64,000 nt of DNA from positions 119,750-183,749 of the forward strand of contig CAKNEZ010000029.1 in assembly GCA_930367205.1 (NCBI GenBank), read 5' to 3'. This stretch comes from Acanthosoma haemorrhoidale (taxonomy: Eukaryota > Arthropoda > Insecta > Hemiptera > Acanthosomatidae). The position numbers and the translations under genes are program-made. Positions within the stretch are counted from its first letter, which is position 1, and each line of letters begins with the position of its first letter. Shown one piece after another: positions 39,641 to 52,497 of the stretch. The notes beneath the pieces are model-generated. The model worked only from the letters and a program-made list of their open reading frames with translations, made no database searches and was not told the DNA's origin.

Positions 39641-40169
39641 TAAAATAGACATTACTGATAAAATATAAATTAATTTTTTTTTAGTTGTTTCAAAATATAC
39701 GCTATAATATTTTTATATATTATAGTAAGACCTAAGTTACCACTTGTTTTTGTAAGTCATTTTATATATTTTTGTTTTTTCTCGTTCGTAAATGTTAACA
39801 GCGATCAATAGACCACAACACTTGTAAAATAATGTTAGTCAAACGTGTATGTAAATATGTATATCTTAATGCTTGTGACTGTTTGTAGTTGTTACATTTT
39901 AATTAGCTAACTGGGTCTGTTATCAAGTAAAATGTTGATTCTTTTATTGCCATTCATGTAAAAGATAAAAATTTTTTTTTAAGGAAAGAGCTATTTAATT
40001 GTTTATTTGTAATAATTGTTCTACCAATAATTTCCAATGCACACAAATGTGTAAGCGTTTAAGAAAAAATTGATAGACATATGTTTGTATTATGCACGTT
40101 TTTATTATGCAATGTAATTCAAAATAAGAAAACTGTCAAACTTGTATAGGGCAATTTGGGGGAGCCCTG
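39641..40169. other. AT-rich 3' region of Gypsy 2
   Basis: No open frame; probably the element's 3' untranslated region leading into the LTR. Confidence 0.45.
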
Positions 40170-40815
40170 TGGCGATTCTTAGTAGTTAAGGAAATCACCC
40201 TATACGCTATTGCAGATATATTATAAACAGAAGTAAATTATTATAAATATTTTAGCAATAAAGAAAACGCGGAAGCAAGTAACATGAGACGGGACAACGA
40301 CTGTCAGTCATAAATTAGAGAGACCCTTACAGCCCAGGCCTGCGGGACCCTTGTCACATGTAAACCACAAGCTAAGTGGTCCTGTCAGCAGCCTGACAGA
40401 TTACTGAGAATCGGCATGCTCCTCGCCACATGTTAGGATCTCGCAGGCTCTAAGCAACCTTTTTGTTTCAGCCCCTCCGAGGAGGCGTGGGACATATTTA
40501 ACGGAGGAGGCTAGCCCCGGACGACCAGTCTTTCGCGACCGTTACTCAGTGATACTTGCTTCTGTTCGAACTATGAAACTTTGACTTATTCTTTATGAAT
40601 CCTCTTTACCTCTTGAACATAGTGCATTGTCGGGGCACATACCTATCAGAAATGGAGTCAGATATTAACGCCGACCTGGAACGATTGTCCAGGTTACAAA
40701 CTTGAACAATTCGCACTTGTCACCAGGGCTAGAGTGATTGGGCACTCCCCTAGTGACATTTCCCGACATGGCTCATACAACTCAACGACAAAGGGGACGC
40801 ATAAGTACTTTTTTC

Positions 40816-41837
40816 TAATGGATCGGTTAAAAATATGAAAACAAACTCGTTTATTCAAGAATTAGGCTAAACGAATGTCAGTTAACGTACAAGACAGATT
40901 TTATTGTTCTAGACGGGAAAATATTAACAATTTTCTATTGAGTTATTTTTGAATATGCCTTTTAGTAATAAATATCCTCTTTCCTTTTTAAATGACATTT
41001 TGTTTTATGGATGTACCCGTAATATTTTGTCGGTGTACTCATATGAATGTGCATACACTTATAACACTGTTGACTTGGTACTAGACTATATAGAAAAAAA
41101 CAAGATTTCTGTTTTAGCTTATTGAGTTATACGTATCAGTTTGATATATCAAAATGTTTTGATTATTAATAGATTTTAAGGTAGTTGACTAAGTGAGAAT
41201 AATCAATTGTCACTACCGACCGGTTACGACACTACAGTCATCCCTATTAAGTAGAATGGGGAGAGTCCCAACTTACCCTCAGGACACAGTCAAATACACA
41301 ATCAGCTATTGTGGAATCCTTCCGCTTTTTTATAGTCGGGCATATTCAAAACTTGTGTACATTTATAACACTACTCACGAGGTATTAGAATGTACAGAAA
41401 ATAAAATGCTAGTTGAGAATCGAGTAATATGTATCAGTTTTATATCTCGGAATGTTCGATTGTAAATCGATTTTATGTTGGTTGACAGAATCATGACAAT
41501 CGATTGTGAGACTCTACCGACAATCGTCACTGTCTTGAGTAGACAGGGACTCCACCCGCTCTTACTAGCTCCATAACTAACCACCAGAGTGCGGTACCAA
41601 TGCTTCTACTTCCGCGTGAGGATATACAATATAGTGATTTTCTCTCATTGTAGTCAAGGTAAAATCACATTTAGAAGTGTTTTTACCATTGTATATAAAG
41701 TGAGCAACAATAAATTGACGACTTAAGGCATTCAAATTAATTGCTTGTATTGTTGTGTCCTTGTAACGTACCTTACTTCCCGGAATTTTCGTCTGCCCTA
41801 ATTTGATAACTTACCGAATTTGCGGGTAATTTGATTA
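40816..41837. repeat. Repeat unit U, copy A, left part
   Basis: Matches 56283-56883. Contains an extra, diverged tandem copy of a roughly 300-bp internal segment (41040-41260 versus 41336-41545) that is not in copy B. No gene. Interrupted at 41838 by LINE 2. Confidence 0.75.
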
Positions 41838-42109
41838 GAAGAATAATCACATTTTGTGCGCATAATTGTGCGCTTTGCAATTTTAAAGTTTAACATTCTC
41901 AAGTCTATGTGCGTTATTAACAATTGACTATCATTGTTAACAACGTTAGTCTAACAGTGTATTGCACCAGACGCTGTTAGAAGACCGTTACAGCAGTGGA
42001 GTGGGAGGAATCTGCAGTGACGTCACAAAGTTAAGTGCTGACTACTTATTATTACTTACGTACTTATGATTTATTATTTATTATTGTTTTTTTGGGACTG
42101 CGGTCCAGA

Positions 42110-43335
42110 CATGGGGAAGGTGAAAAACCCCAGAGTTCTTAACATGGAGATTTCCCATGAGGAAACTGAATCTCCAGACAGCCCGGCTCCCGAGCCCTCC
42201 CAAGGGGTATTTATTAATCCCAAGGGAGTATGTAGAAACCGTACTCTCCCCCAGGCCCCTGAGGTTAAAACGTCCAACACTTTTACCCCCCTTATCACAG
42301 CTCAACCAGAGGCCAGCACATCGGCCGCCCCTGCAGCCCCCAAATCGCCAGCCCCCCTAATATTAGGTCGCATCAACAGTTACGACCTAACCCGTCTGCT
42401 TACCGAACACGGCGTGAGAAACTTTAGGATCTCACAAACACAACAGGACACTAAAGTCCTGTGCCATGCTGTCTCTGACTACCAAAGAGCAGCTGCAGTG
42501 TTAAGAGAAATAAATCTTCCTTTCCACACCTTTGCCCCCCGCGGCACAAAGCAAAACAAGAAATTTTTGCTCCACGGATTCGATCTAATGCACCCGATCG
42601 ACGATATAAAAGCCGAGGTATTATTCGTGTAGCCGAAGGTATTATAATCGATGTTTATCGATTAAGGCACTCCGACCATAACGGTGCCAAAACTGAGATC
42701 GAGCCGATCCTCGTTATCGCAGATCATACCTTAACCCAAGCTATGATCAAGCAAATCGGCCACATAAATAACGTGCTCTTCCGTGTGAGCACATTTCATG
42801 ACGAAAGAGGCATTCCTATGTGCCTCAACTGCCAGGAGTACGGCCACAACAGGCGGTACTGCTTTAAGCAGGCAAAATGTGTGAGGTGTAGCCAGCCTCA
42901 CGAAACTAAAGACTGCCCCAGGGACGCCTCAATTCCCCTGAAATGCGCGAATTGCGGGGAAACCACGTTGCCTCCTTTCAACAGTGCCCCCACAGACTGC
43001 AGCTCCTACAGGCCGATGAAAATAGAAAGCAGGCTAAAAATAACACAGCCGGGCCGAGAATGTCCAGGTATCAGCCTGCTCCCCCCCCCCCACCTCGTCA
43101 GACAGCGTCATATGCCCAGATGGCATCAGGTAGCACCAGGGCTCCGGAAGTACTCCCAGAGCCCCTATCACAGCAAAATAATAATAATAATAATAACAAC
43201 GATGCCCTGATGGGCATAATGAATATGTTAGGTAGCATGATGAACATGCTCAGCGGTATGACAACCACAATGAACAAACTATCAGAGGCGGTAACCGAAA
43301 TGATGAGAGATTACAGAAAACCCACATCTAAATGA
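42110..43335 (+). pseudogene. LINE 2 ORF1 (gag-like, zinc knuckles)
   Basis: Frameshifts near 42625 and 42960. Conserved RNA-binding segment FHTFAPRGTKQNKKF, then knuckles CLNCQEYGHNRRYC, CVRCSQPHETKDC and CANCGETTLPP..., a proline-rich linker, and a C-terminal Asn run (encoded by an AAT/AAC repeat at 43179-43202) followed by a Met-rich helix. Start codon probably at 42110 (MGKVKNPRV). Confidence 0.83.
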
Positions 43336-46035
43336 ATGGGCACTCAATTTTAAATTACAACGTCTGCGGCATTACGCCCAAACAAGCCGACGTAGAAGTA
43401 ATTCTACGGTGCCACACGCCAGACGTTGTCGTCCTCACAGATACCTGGCTGAAGAAAATCCACTTCCGCCGCTTCCCGGGTTATACTGTTTACCGTCAAG
43501 ACACCGAAACTACCACAGGAGGAGTAGCGGTGTTAGTCAAAAACGGTATACCCTGTAGGAGACTGCCCCCCCCCCGTCAACCTAGGCCCCGATCAACTTA
43601 TTGTAACGCTCCAACTACTGCTCACGAAGAATACCATTGTGTCAGGAGTCTATAGAAGACCAAGAGCCACCTGTGACCCGTACAAGCGTCTGCTCAGTAC
43701 GGTAGCTCATGACCAAAGACACGTCATTGTGGGTGACCTAAATGCAAACCGCAGCTGGTGGAGTAGTACTAGGGCAAACGGCCTAGGCCGCTATGTTACT
43801 AAAACTCCATTTACGGTCATCCACCCAGGATTGCCAACCTTCCGTCATTTTGCTTTCCCAGACAGAAGCTCCACGCCTGACCTGCTCCTGACACAACAGC
43901 CACACCGGGTCACCGGATGCTCCGCCTTAGATTTTACCACTTCAGATCATCGACCCGTTCTCTATGAACTAGAAGGCGACATGCCGGAGCCGCCTGCTTC
44001 TAGATACAGATACGACGAGGCTAAGTGGGACCTCTACAAGCATCTCATTAAAACCGATTTGCCCACTATCACGCCCCTTCGGCACACCTGGGACATAGAT
44101 TACGCTATCTTTCAGTTACAGGACGTCATCGAATGAGCTGCCGATGCATATATCCCCAAATTTTCTCCGAAACCCCCTTCTCTGAGGAAACCTCCGGATC
44201 ACATCCTTCAACTGATAAGACAGCTCAACAACATCAAGAACAGGTGGTTTAGGACCAGAAACAGGGACTACAAACCGGTCTTAAATTCTCTCACAAACCA
44301 AGTTAAGTCCCTGATGGCTCAGTGGAAAGTTCGGTTTGGGAAGATCGCCTCACCAGGCTGCACGGCGACCACAAGCAACAGTGGAAACTCGTGAAGACCT
44401 CTACATCAAAAAGGAATGGTGAACGGCCAGTTCATCCCCACCACTGAGCAAGCAGACATCTTGGCAAACTATTACGAGGAAGTGAGCCGTGCCCAAGGCG
44501 AACCAATAGGAACGCTCGATCCCCCCTACCCTTCTCTCCCCACCACTACCGATATCTGGACCTCTCACAGACAAGTCGGAGCCATCATTCGGAGAACAAC
44601 CGGCAAGAAATCACCAGGGCAGGACTCGATCCAGAACATCCTACTGAAGCAGCTGCCGAGGAAAGGAATCTCGTTCATAACTAACATCTTGAACTCCTGC
44701 TTCAGGCTTCATTATTTCCCTCAGAACTGGAAACATGCAGTAGTGATCCCTCTTCTGAAACCAGCAAAGAGCGGATATGAGCCATCTCATTACCGCCCCA
44801 TCAGTCTGCTGACTCAACTCTCGAAGCTGTTCGAGAGAGTCATCCACACACATCTCTCCGGGCACTGCGAGTCAGAAGAAATCATCCCACCGGAGCAGAC
44901 TGGTTTCAGCACAGGATTAAGCGCGAATAACAACCTGGTGAGGTTGCAACACCACGTCGCATCGAACGTCCAAAGCAACAGAGCTACCGCAATGATTTCT
45001 CTGGATGCAGCTGATCCGAGAATTCATATTCCCTCAGACGCTGGAGCAGGATGTAGTTGTCCACAGTATCGAAGGCTTTCTGTGGACCACTACATCCTGC
45101 TCCAGCGTCTGAGGGAATATGAATTCTCGGATCAGCTGCAGAACCTGATGAGATCCTACCTTACAGGCAGAACTTTTTTGGTTCGTATAGGCACTACGAC
45201 CACGACCCGAAGAAACTACTCTGCCGGTGTCCCCCAAGGATCGGTGCTAGGCCCGTTGCTGTTCATTTACAAACATTTACACCACCCATATCGTAGGAGC
45301 CTCGTACTCCAACTGCGAGGTATCAGCGTACCCGGGCGATATAGGTGTCTACAGCACTAGCATCAATCCCTCCAGAGCCCTGAAATTCGCTGAGAGCGCC
45401 AGTCAACAAATCGCCGAGAAACTCGATGCCGTCTACATTAAAGTCAATCCGGCCAAGACGCAAGAAATATATTTAGTTACAAATCCGGAAAAAAGAAGCT
45501 CCCGAAATCCTTCGTGTTAGATGGCAAAGAATGCACTGTAAGCAACAAGCTGTGCTACCTTGGAATTACCCTCGGTAGGCACTTGTCGTTCACAACGCAC
45601 CTCGGCAGGAAATTAAAAAGCGTTAGGAAGAAATTCTTCAGCCTCGGACACCTACTTCACAGCCCGGCTCTATCAGTACGCCTCAAGCTGCTGATATACC
45701 AGAGCGTCCTAAGACCTGCATTGATGTATGGAACCCCTCTCTACAAGTATTTGACTCCTAACACTCTCCTAACGCTCCAGCAATTTCAGAATAGAGTTCT
45801 ACACACCTCCCTCAAACACACCCCGTTCGACCGTATGAAGGCAGATGAAATCCACAAAAAATTCGAAGTGCTCACTATCCAAGATTTTATCAAGAGAAGG
45901 CACATCAAATTTTTTGACTCCCTAAGACATAGCCATAACCCACTATTCTCCGACCTTCAGCCACCACCAATGCCCGTCAGATGGAAGCACTGCTGGGCCG
46001 CCGAAGCCTGGAGAATGAAAGACATCAGTGACTGA
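43332..46035 (+). pseudogene. LINE 2 ORF2 (endonuclease and reverse transcriptase)
   Basis: Start MNGHSILNYNVCGI overlaps the ORF1 stop. Endonuclease motifs HVIVGDLNANRSWW and FTTSDHRPVLY. Frameshifts near 43590, 44134 and 44390. RT: KSPGQDSIQNILLKQLP, HYRPISLLTQLSKLFERV, VPQGSVLGPLLF. The catalytic core is damaged: an inverted duplication (about 45013-45136) replaces the region before VDHYILLQRLREY, and the FADD-equivalent segment is frameshifted near 45270. The C-terminus resumes at 45514. Confidence 0.87.
45013..45136. repeat. Inverted duplication (foldback) inside LINE 2 RT
   Basis: 48-bp arms (about 45012-45059 and 45089-45136) are exact reverse complements around a 29-bp centre, which itself starts and ends with TCCACA/TGTGGA. 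The left arm is an inverted copy of the RT sequence immediately downstream, inserted in the middle of the frame. Confidence 0.88.
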
Positions 46036-46437
46036 CCGACCTACACCTAGCCGAGAGATCGAGGCCGATCTCCCGGCCGACTTAACCGGCGCCACATTAC
46101 CCCATCTACCTGTGTAAGCAGGCTTGACCTTCCGGCCGATTAGGCCGACTCATTTCAGGCCCGTGGCAGGGCGGCCGGCCAGGCTTCACCTGGCCCACAA
46201 CAAACCGTCGCCTAGGCATGCCTAGGCTCAATCCTTGGTAGACTCTCACTATCTTCCTGACTCCATCCGCCTTTCTAGGCATTCCACACCCCATATCCTT
46301 CTCATACTTCCTTCAAATAGGGGTCTCCCCTTAGTGAAAGGCACTTCCAGCCAAAAATGATTTTCTTTTTTTTCTTATTTTTTTTCCCACATTCCTATTT
46401 TATATAAGTTTGAGAGCTTTAAAAAACCGATTGGATT

Positions 46438-47451
46438 AATTGGATTAACCTCGCGCAGTGGCATTATTGTAACCGATGAAGTTCTACCGAGAAGCAATTA
46501 TTGCTTATTGAAAACTTTACCAATACCCCACCAAGGGACTGTGCAATATCAGTCCTAAAGGCAATTTTTGGAAATCCCTCCGGGGATTCATAAATGACAA
46601 TGTCTAATTCATTTCAGCAAAACACTATATTCGAGCCTCATAGCTTAACTTCGGCCACTAAGTGACTGACATTCTCACATAGGCGACTGACCCTAATTAT
46701 TGAAAAGATATGATTTTAATGACATAATGTCAATCGATTGAGTATATTGTATATTTTTGGAAATTGAGCGAATGCGAAAGGTCTGCCAGTATTCTCCCAC
46801 CCAATAATAATCAACCTTCTAAACTCACGAATGTTGAGGGATACCTACCTACCTCCTTCCCTTAAAATATTTACAGACATTTTTTTTTGTCACGGAAAGG
46901 CATTAAGACCACGCGAATATTATTACTTTCGGTTCTTTTCTTGTTTTTGTTTTTCTTCCATTTTCCTCTCATTATCTCTACGTACTTTTGTTTTCTTTCT
47001 TCTGTCCACGCGACTCCCTTTTTCGTTTTTTTGTTTCTTGAAAGAACCTTGAATTCCCTCAGTCTTTTCCCATATCTTTCTCCGTCCTGACAATCCTGGT
47101 CCGTTATTCCTAATCTTTCAGTTTCTCCCTACATCTGCTTGGTGCATCCTCGGATTTTCTTGAATATTTCATTGTTTAGTCTTTCCGGGGCCATTCTTAC
47201 CATATGTCCGTGGAATTTCAGTCTCCTGATTCTTATGTCCGTTTCTAGGTCTTTTGTGCCTTTGTGGATTTCTTGGTTGGATCTCAGTCTGTATGTATCC
47301 TTTTTGTGGTCGTAGATCCTTCTTAGGATCCTTGGTTCTATTCTCAGTAGTTTCTGTAGGTTTCCGTCCCATATAATATTTCCGGTTTAACGACTCTGTT
47401 GTTGGGTCTTATCTTCGCTTTAGTGGAAAAGTTTTTCTTGTTATATACGTT
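46438..47451. repeat. Repeat unit U, copy A, middle part
   Basis: Matches about 56874-57881. Contains a minus-strand LINE C-terminal remnant (46860-47390). Interrupted at 47452 by the I/R1-like LINE. Confidence 0.85.
46860..47390 (-). pseudogene. Remnant of a LINE ORF2 C-terminus within unit U (A)
   Basis: Minus-strand frames carry ILRRIYDHKKDTY and RRLKFHGHMVRM followed by PERLNNEIFKKIRG, the C-terminal pattern of RTE/CR1-type LINE ORF2 proteins. Several frameshifts. The paralogous copy lies at 57300-57830. Confidence 0.65.
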
Positions 47452-47531
47452 TTTATTTATTTATTATTTGTTCCGGCATTTGTGCACCGCGGCCTCAGTG
47501 AGACCTATTGTGCGCCGTCCATGTCCCTGTC

Positions 47532-50500
47532 CTATATATGTGACAGGCCCACGGCCTTTGCAAATCTGAGGATACTGAATGGATCGATCAGTTCACATAG
47601 TTTGGGGTCTACAATGCGATCACTACCAAAGTGAAGGTATCGCCTTCTAGCTAGGTTATCACAGTCACATATTATATGACGTGCCGTTTCTCCCTCTTTC
47701 TTGCAGAATCTGCAGATTGGTGATCCAACTATCCCCAAATTAAAGAGGTGTTTGTTTAACCGACAGTGACCTGTATAGAGTCCTGTCACAGTTTCGAGTG
47801 TTCCTGTTTCTTAGTTTCTCTCCAAGAGAGTCTTGCCCTGTCCTCTAAAGCTAATTTTATACGCCTTTTAGCGTAGCTGAGGCTGATACCACATATGGGT
47901 TCAGGTGCAAGAGGTGTCTGTTCTGAGCCCACCCTTGCAAGGCCTTCTGCCTTCTCATTGCCTGTGATGCCTGTGTGTCCTGGCACCCAGTCAATTCTAA
48001 CCTTATTGGCTAGCGAGAGTGTGTTTAGGTTGTTTTTACACTCCTCAACCAAATAAGATCTGGTCGTAACGCTTCTCAGGGCGCCAATGGCTGCCTGGCT
48101 ATCCGTGAAAATTGTGATCAGTCTGTTTCTTACACCCTCCCCAATTAAGGTTTGGGTACAGACATTGATCGCCATCACTTCGGCCTGAAAGACCGAGGTG
48201 TGTCTACCTAAAGGAATAGAAATCCCAGATTCTGGTATATCTTTCCTCCATATGCCGGCCCCTGATCCGTTTTCCTGTTAGTGAGCCGTCTGTATAGCAA
48301 TTAATCCCATTACACAGTTTATGTGGTTTGGTCTTTTTGTCTACCGCACAGTATAAGACGTCTGTGTGTTTCTTAACTTGTAGGTCAAAGTGCATTGACA
48401 GCACCTCGTCCTCATCAATTCTTCTGAACATGTTCCCATGCCTCATGTAAGTCATGGCTTTGGATCTTGTTCCTGATTTCGCAAGTCTGTAAGCCACGTT
48501 CAAGGCTTGCGCTTTTACTTCTATGTGCAGTGGATTCAAGTTCAATAAGACTTCCATTGCAGCAGTAGGAGTTGTAATCATGGCACCAGTAATCATGAGA
48601 CATGAGAGCCTCTGTAATTTGCCAAGCAAAGTTCTATTTTTACTAATGCTACCTCTGTGCCACCACACCATAGAGGCATAGAGCACCATTGGTCTCACTG
48701 CTGCGGTATATAGCCAGACTACAACCCAGTCCCCAGGTCCTACCCACAGCCCTTTTGCATGCATAGAGGCATCGAAGTGCCTTCATAGTAGTATTCCTGA
48801 TGTGTTTGGACCAGTCCAATTTACTATCCAGAGTAACCCCTAGATGCTTTACCTCATTACAAATGCTTACCTGTGCCCCCCCTATATAGGGTGGTCTAAC
48901 TATAGCATTTCTTTTGTTAGTGAAGATACAGAGATTTATCTTCTGGGGATTGATTCCTAAACCATTCTTTTCACACCAATCCCTCAAAAGATCCATCGAT
49001 GCGGAAAGCAACTCAGAAATGGTTTCTGAGAACTTGCCACCTATGAGCACAGCAATGTCATCAGCATATCCCTGTGCGTAGAACCCTGCAGAGTTTAGGT
49101 TTGTTAACAATGAGTCAACGACCAAACACCACAGTAATGGAGATCACACCCCTCCCTGTGGACATCCTCCCACTGGCTTCATCCACAGTTTGGTTTGTCT
49201 CAATTGTGATTGTAAAATCCTATTCTCTAGCATGGTGTTTATCCAGCTAGAGGCTAAGGAACTAATCCCCTTTCTTTCTAAGGCCGATGCCATAGTGTTA
49301 TAGGGTGTGCGATCAAAGGCACCTTCTATATCAACAAAGATGCCTACCATTATTTCTTTATGAACTAGGGATCTCTCGATCCTGGAAACCAGGTGGTGGA
49401 GAGCAATTTCACAGGATTTTCCTGCCTGCTATGCGAATTGAGCGCTATGGAGCGGTCGTTCTACCAGTATTCCATCCCGAATATGTCTGTCTATGACCTT
49501 TTCCAAGGTCTTCATTAAAAATGAAGTCAGACATATTGGTCTGTAAGACTTGGGTTCGTCATAGGACTCTTTCCCAGGTTTTGGTATGTAACACACTTTT
49601 GCCATCCTCCAGCTTACTGAAATATAGCTCAGTGCCAAGCTTCCCCTTAACAAGGTAAGTATAAGGGGCCTAATTACTGGTAGGCCTTTTTGTAGCAAGG
49701 CTGGGAAAATCGCATCATCATACCAGGTGATTTGAAGGGAGCAAAAGAATTAATTGCCCACTCCACTCTTGCAGAATTGACAATTTTATTTGCTTCTGCC
49801 CAGTTACCCTTGCAACTAGTGTGTTCACAGTTGGTAGGGTCATTATTAATCGTATCCATCAGTCCGCAGCCAGGAAAATGTGCGCGCGCCAGGGCACCGA
49901 GGGTTCCCTCCTCAGAATCCGTATAGCCCCCTCCCACCCAGACGGAGCCCAATACTCCCCAGTCAGACTGCTTGGATAAGATCCTATTTACTCTAAACAT
50001 GGAAGTTGTATCGTTTATTTCGCTACAAAATTTCTTCCACGCCCTTCTTTTAGCCTTTCTGACTTCTTTGTTATAATCAGTGAGTGCACGTTTATAAGTG
50101 TCCCATCTGCCTGATCTTTTGGCCACGTTAAAAAGTTTACGTGTAAGAGCTCTTAACTTGCCAAGTTCATTGTTCCACCAGGGACAGTTCCTGTTGGATC
50201 TAACATTACATACAGTGTTATTATCAGTGTATGACTTAATTATTGCCTCAGTCAATGTTGAGTTTAAATGTTCCAAATGCCAGTTGCTACTCACCACTCT
50301 AGGACAGCATTTGACCTCCTCCTCAAGCTGTGTATAGTAGGTTTCCCAGTTTGTAAGTTTGGGATTCCTATACACAGCTTCGGACGTGATGTTACCACTT
50401 AGATCAAATCTAATGTATCTATGATCTGAGCATGACTCTTCTTCAGAGACGTGCCAGCCTTTAACCCTTAGGCTTATAGTACGTGTGCTAAGGGTTATGT

Positions 50501-51056
50501 CAATGACCTCAGATCTGATTCTATTGTTAAAAGTGGCAATATTGCCTCTGTTTAGAATGTCTAGGTCATTACTAGTTATGTACTCTACTAAACACTCACC
50601 TCTCTGGTTGTTGTTCTTGCTCCCCCAGAGCTGATGGTGAGCGTTCGCGTCAAGCGATGCTATAAGCTCGCCCCTTAAAACAGTCCCTTCCGTTAGCTTA
50701 CTAAGTGCCTCGGTCGGGACTCCTTCTTCATATTGGAGGTAGACCGATGCAATCGTCAACCTCCCACCTTGATTTCCCTCGTTGAGGGCCATTTGAGCTG
50801 CTGCTAAATCTCTAGAACAATATTGCCATAGAGGCAGAATTTTAAGACAGCTCTTATGCAGGATACAGGCTCTGGCACGCGCGGGTACAGAAATAATCTC
50901 ATACCCACGCATCGCCAGCCCCCCCATCCTGCCCTTATACAGGTAAGGTTCTTGTATTAGAATGCTATCAATATCCTTACCTCTCACATACTGCTGCAGA
51001 ACACCACATGCTGCAATACAGTGGTGCAGATTAATTTGCAGCAGCCTCACCACCAT
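47532..51056 (-). pseudogene. I/R1-like LINE ORF2
   Basis: ATG at 51056. APE endonuclease (RLLQINLHHCIAAC, IQEPYLY, LDANAHH, CSDHRYI) is intact in one frame to 49674. RT follows with frame changes near 49690, 49430, 49140 (TGA), with YADDIAVLIG near 49060. RNase H (NCYTDGSLTG, FTDSQAAIGAL, DWVPGHTGITGNEKA), and the CRFCKKEGETARHIIC tail. About 66 bp are missing near 47787 relative to the 37-kb copy, with a CACA at the junction. Nonfunctional because of the stops. Confidence 0.88.
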
Positions 51057-51058
51057 GA

Positions 51059-51712
51059 TCAGTGCCCGCCGGCCCCCGGAGGGCCACCCCGAGGCGGACG
51101 CCGGGAGACAGCGCCAAACCCAGGCCTCCCCATCACAGAGGGCCGAGACCCAGCGCGCCCCCCAGCCCCCGCCACGGGGCCACCCCCCGCAGCCGCCATA
51201 GTCATCGCCTTGGGGCCATCCTTTGGAGTTGGCAAATTCGTCGTAGCGATCCCCTTCGACTCCTCCACCTCGGGATCGCTCCTTGCCTCCTCCATCTTAT
51301 CAGCCGCCTTCCTCTCCTGTACTGCTTTCAGCGGCTTCTTCTTATCCAATACCCTGAGAGCGACCTTAGTAAACCCATAGTTCAGCTTAAGGTTCCGCTT
51401 CTCAAGGTATTCCATGCTAGTCTCTGGGGCAGACAGGATCGCAAAGAAGCCATGCTTCTCCACCTTGGTGCCCAGGAGTCTCTATAATCCAATATCAGGT
51501 ACCCTAGAGTTTTGGGTCCTGATCCTCTTCATGAAATGACCTTCCAGAGGCATTTCTCCTGTAATGAAGGTTCCTACCTTCACGGTTTTATGAAGCTCCT
51601 CCACCTTTCCTACGCGGAGCTCCAGGTACCCACTCATGTTAAAATTGGGTACTATAATCGACAACCAGTCCTTGGTCTCCTGGTTGTCGCAGATTATGAC
51701 ACAGGCTCCCAC
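51059..51712 (-). pseudogene. I/R1-like LINE ORF1
   Basis: Frame starting near 51712 with an in-frame TAG at 51482-51484 that splits two conserved-looking blocks (CDNQETKDWLSIIVPNF... and TKVEKHGFFAILSAPETS). The pattern resembles the insect ORF1 domain DUF4780 (hedged). C-terminus is a low-complexity Gly/Arg/Pro stretch. Its stop overlaps the ORF2 start region by 3 nt spacing (TGA TC ATG). Confidence 0.65.
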
Positions 51713-51840
51713 ATGTGGGTAAATTCCGCTGAATTCAGCCTGTGTCCCTTTCTCTTCTTCCAGCTAATCGACAAATTTCATCAGCTGGCCCTTCATTTCC
51801 TCGCAATTCTCCTTCGTCAGCTGAGTGGATGGATATCCAC

Positions 51841-52497
51841 TTATATACGTTACTGGTTGTAAAACTTAGATTTACGGATATTATAAAACAATAGGTTTTT
51901 TTTTTTTTTAAACTTTCCAACTGACAAAAGGAAATCTACGAACTGACAATGCAACCTTCTTCCTTTTCACTGCCAATTCAGTCCCACCAACAATTCACAC
52001 TGTTGTTCAGTCAAATTCTCCTTGTTTTTTTTTTCAATAAAGGATTAAGTCAGCCACAAGCTGCTATTATATTATGGAACTGTGAATAATGTACAAAGTA
52101 TGGAACTGTTACATTTGTGATGTAACAGTTCCATACTTGATTTTTTTGTCAACGTCAATGCTGCAGGAGGTTTAACTATGTTGTAGTATTGCCCCCTTAA
52201 ATAATATGAAATAAAATGTTTCCTATTGAAAATATTTTTTTTCTCTGAAAAACCATGGCACCATGGTAAATTAGTAATATTATCGTAGACTAATCGTAAA
52301 ACTTACCAGTGGTTGAAGGGTCCATTGTGAATAAATGAATAATACTCCATGACTTGTTACGTGTTATATGAAACAGGTTCTACTTACCTTCTAATCCCAG
52401 AAGCAAATGCTTACCCTTGTTTACAAAACCTTTGAATAATACCTAACGATTCTGATTCATCCAAATGGAATAAACAAACAGTTGATTTTTGAGGTTT
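51841..52497. repeat. Repeat unit U, copy A, right part
   Basis: Matches about 57871-58533. No gene. Contains the 19-bp-arm hairpin at 52096-52138. Confidence 0.85.
52096..52138. repeat. Perfect hairpin in unit U (A)
   Basis: AAGTATGGAACTGTTACAT, 5-nt loop TTGTG, then its exact complement. The same hairpin is at 58131-58173. Confidence 0.9.

Larger units (their letters stand above)
38521..40705 (+). mobile_element. Gypsy element 2 remnant: integrase, LTR, then leader and gag start
   Basis: Plus-strand integrase (38660-39640), an AT-rich 3' region, an LTR-like segment from about 40170 (TGTGGCGATTC) to about 40627, and then a PBS-like TTGTCGGGGCAC and a gag start (ATGGAGTCAG at 40652) that stops after 17 codons. 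At 38522-38546 a sequence related to the LTR/PBS junction occurs in reverse orientation. Confidence 0.72.
41838..46437 (+). mobile_element. Jockey-like non-LTR retrotransposon 2, near full length
   Basis: 4600 bp with ORF1 (zinc knuckles) and ORF2 (endonuclease, RT). The flanks AATTTGATTA (41828-41837) and AATTGGATTA (46438-46447) are a 10-bp target duplication with one mismatch; the uninterrupted site is at 56874-56883. About 270 bp of 5' leader and 400 bp of GC-rich 3' leader. Related to but distinct from LINE 1. Confidence 0.9.
47452..51840 (-). mobile_element. I/R1-like LINE with RNase H, full-length insertion
   Basis: 4389 bp on the minus strand, flanked by an exact 11-bp target duplication TTATATACGTT (47441-47451 and 51841-51851). 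The uninterrupted target is at 57871-57881 in paralogue B. Encodes ORF1 and ORF2 (endonuclease, RT, RNase H, Cys/His tail). The 3' end is an ATAA-type short repeat tail (about 47452-47475), as in I-group elements. The 5' end (51840) starts with a small hairpin GTGGATATCCATCCAC. Confidence 0.9.

Noticed and set aside
47169..47372. Lysine/proline-rich minus-strand frame as a separate gene.
   Set aside because: It is one frame of the decayed LINE C-terminus in unit U; the conserved residues lie in the neighbouring frame.
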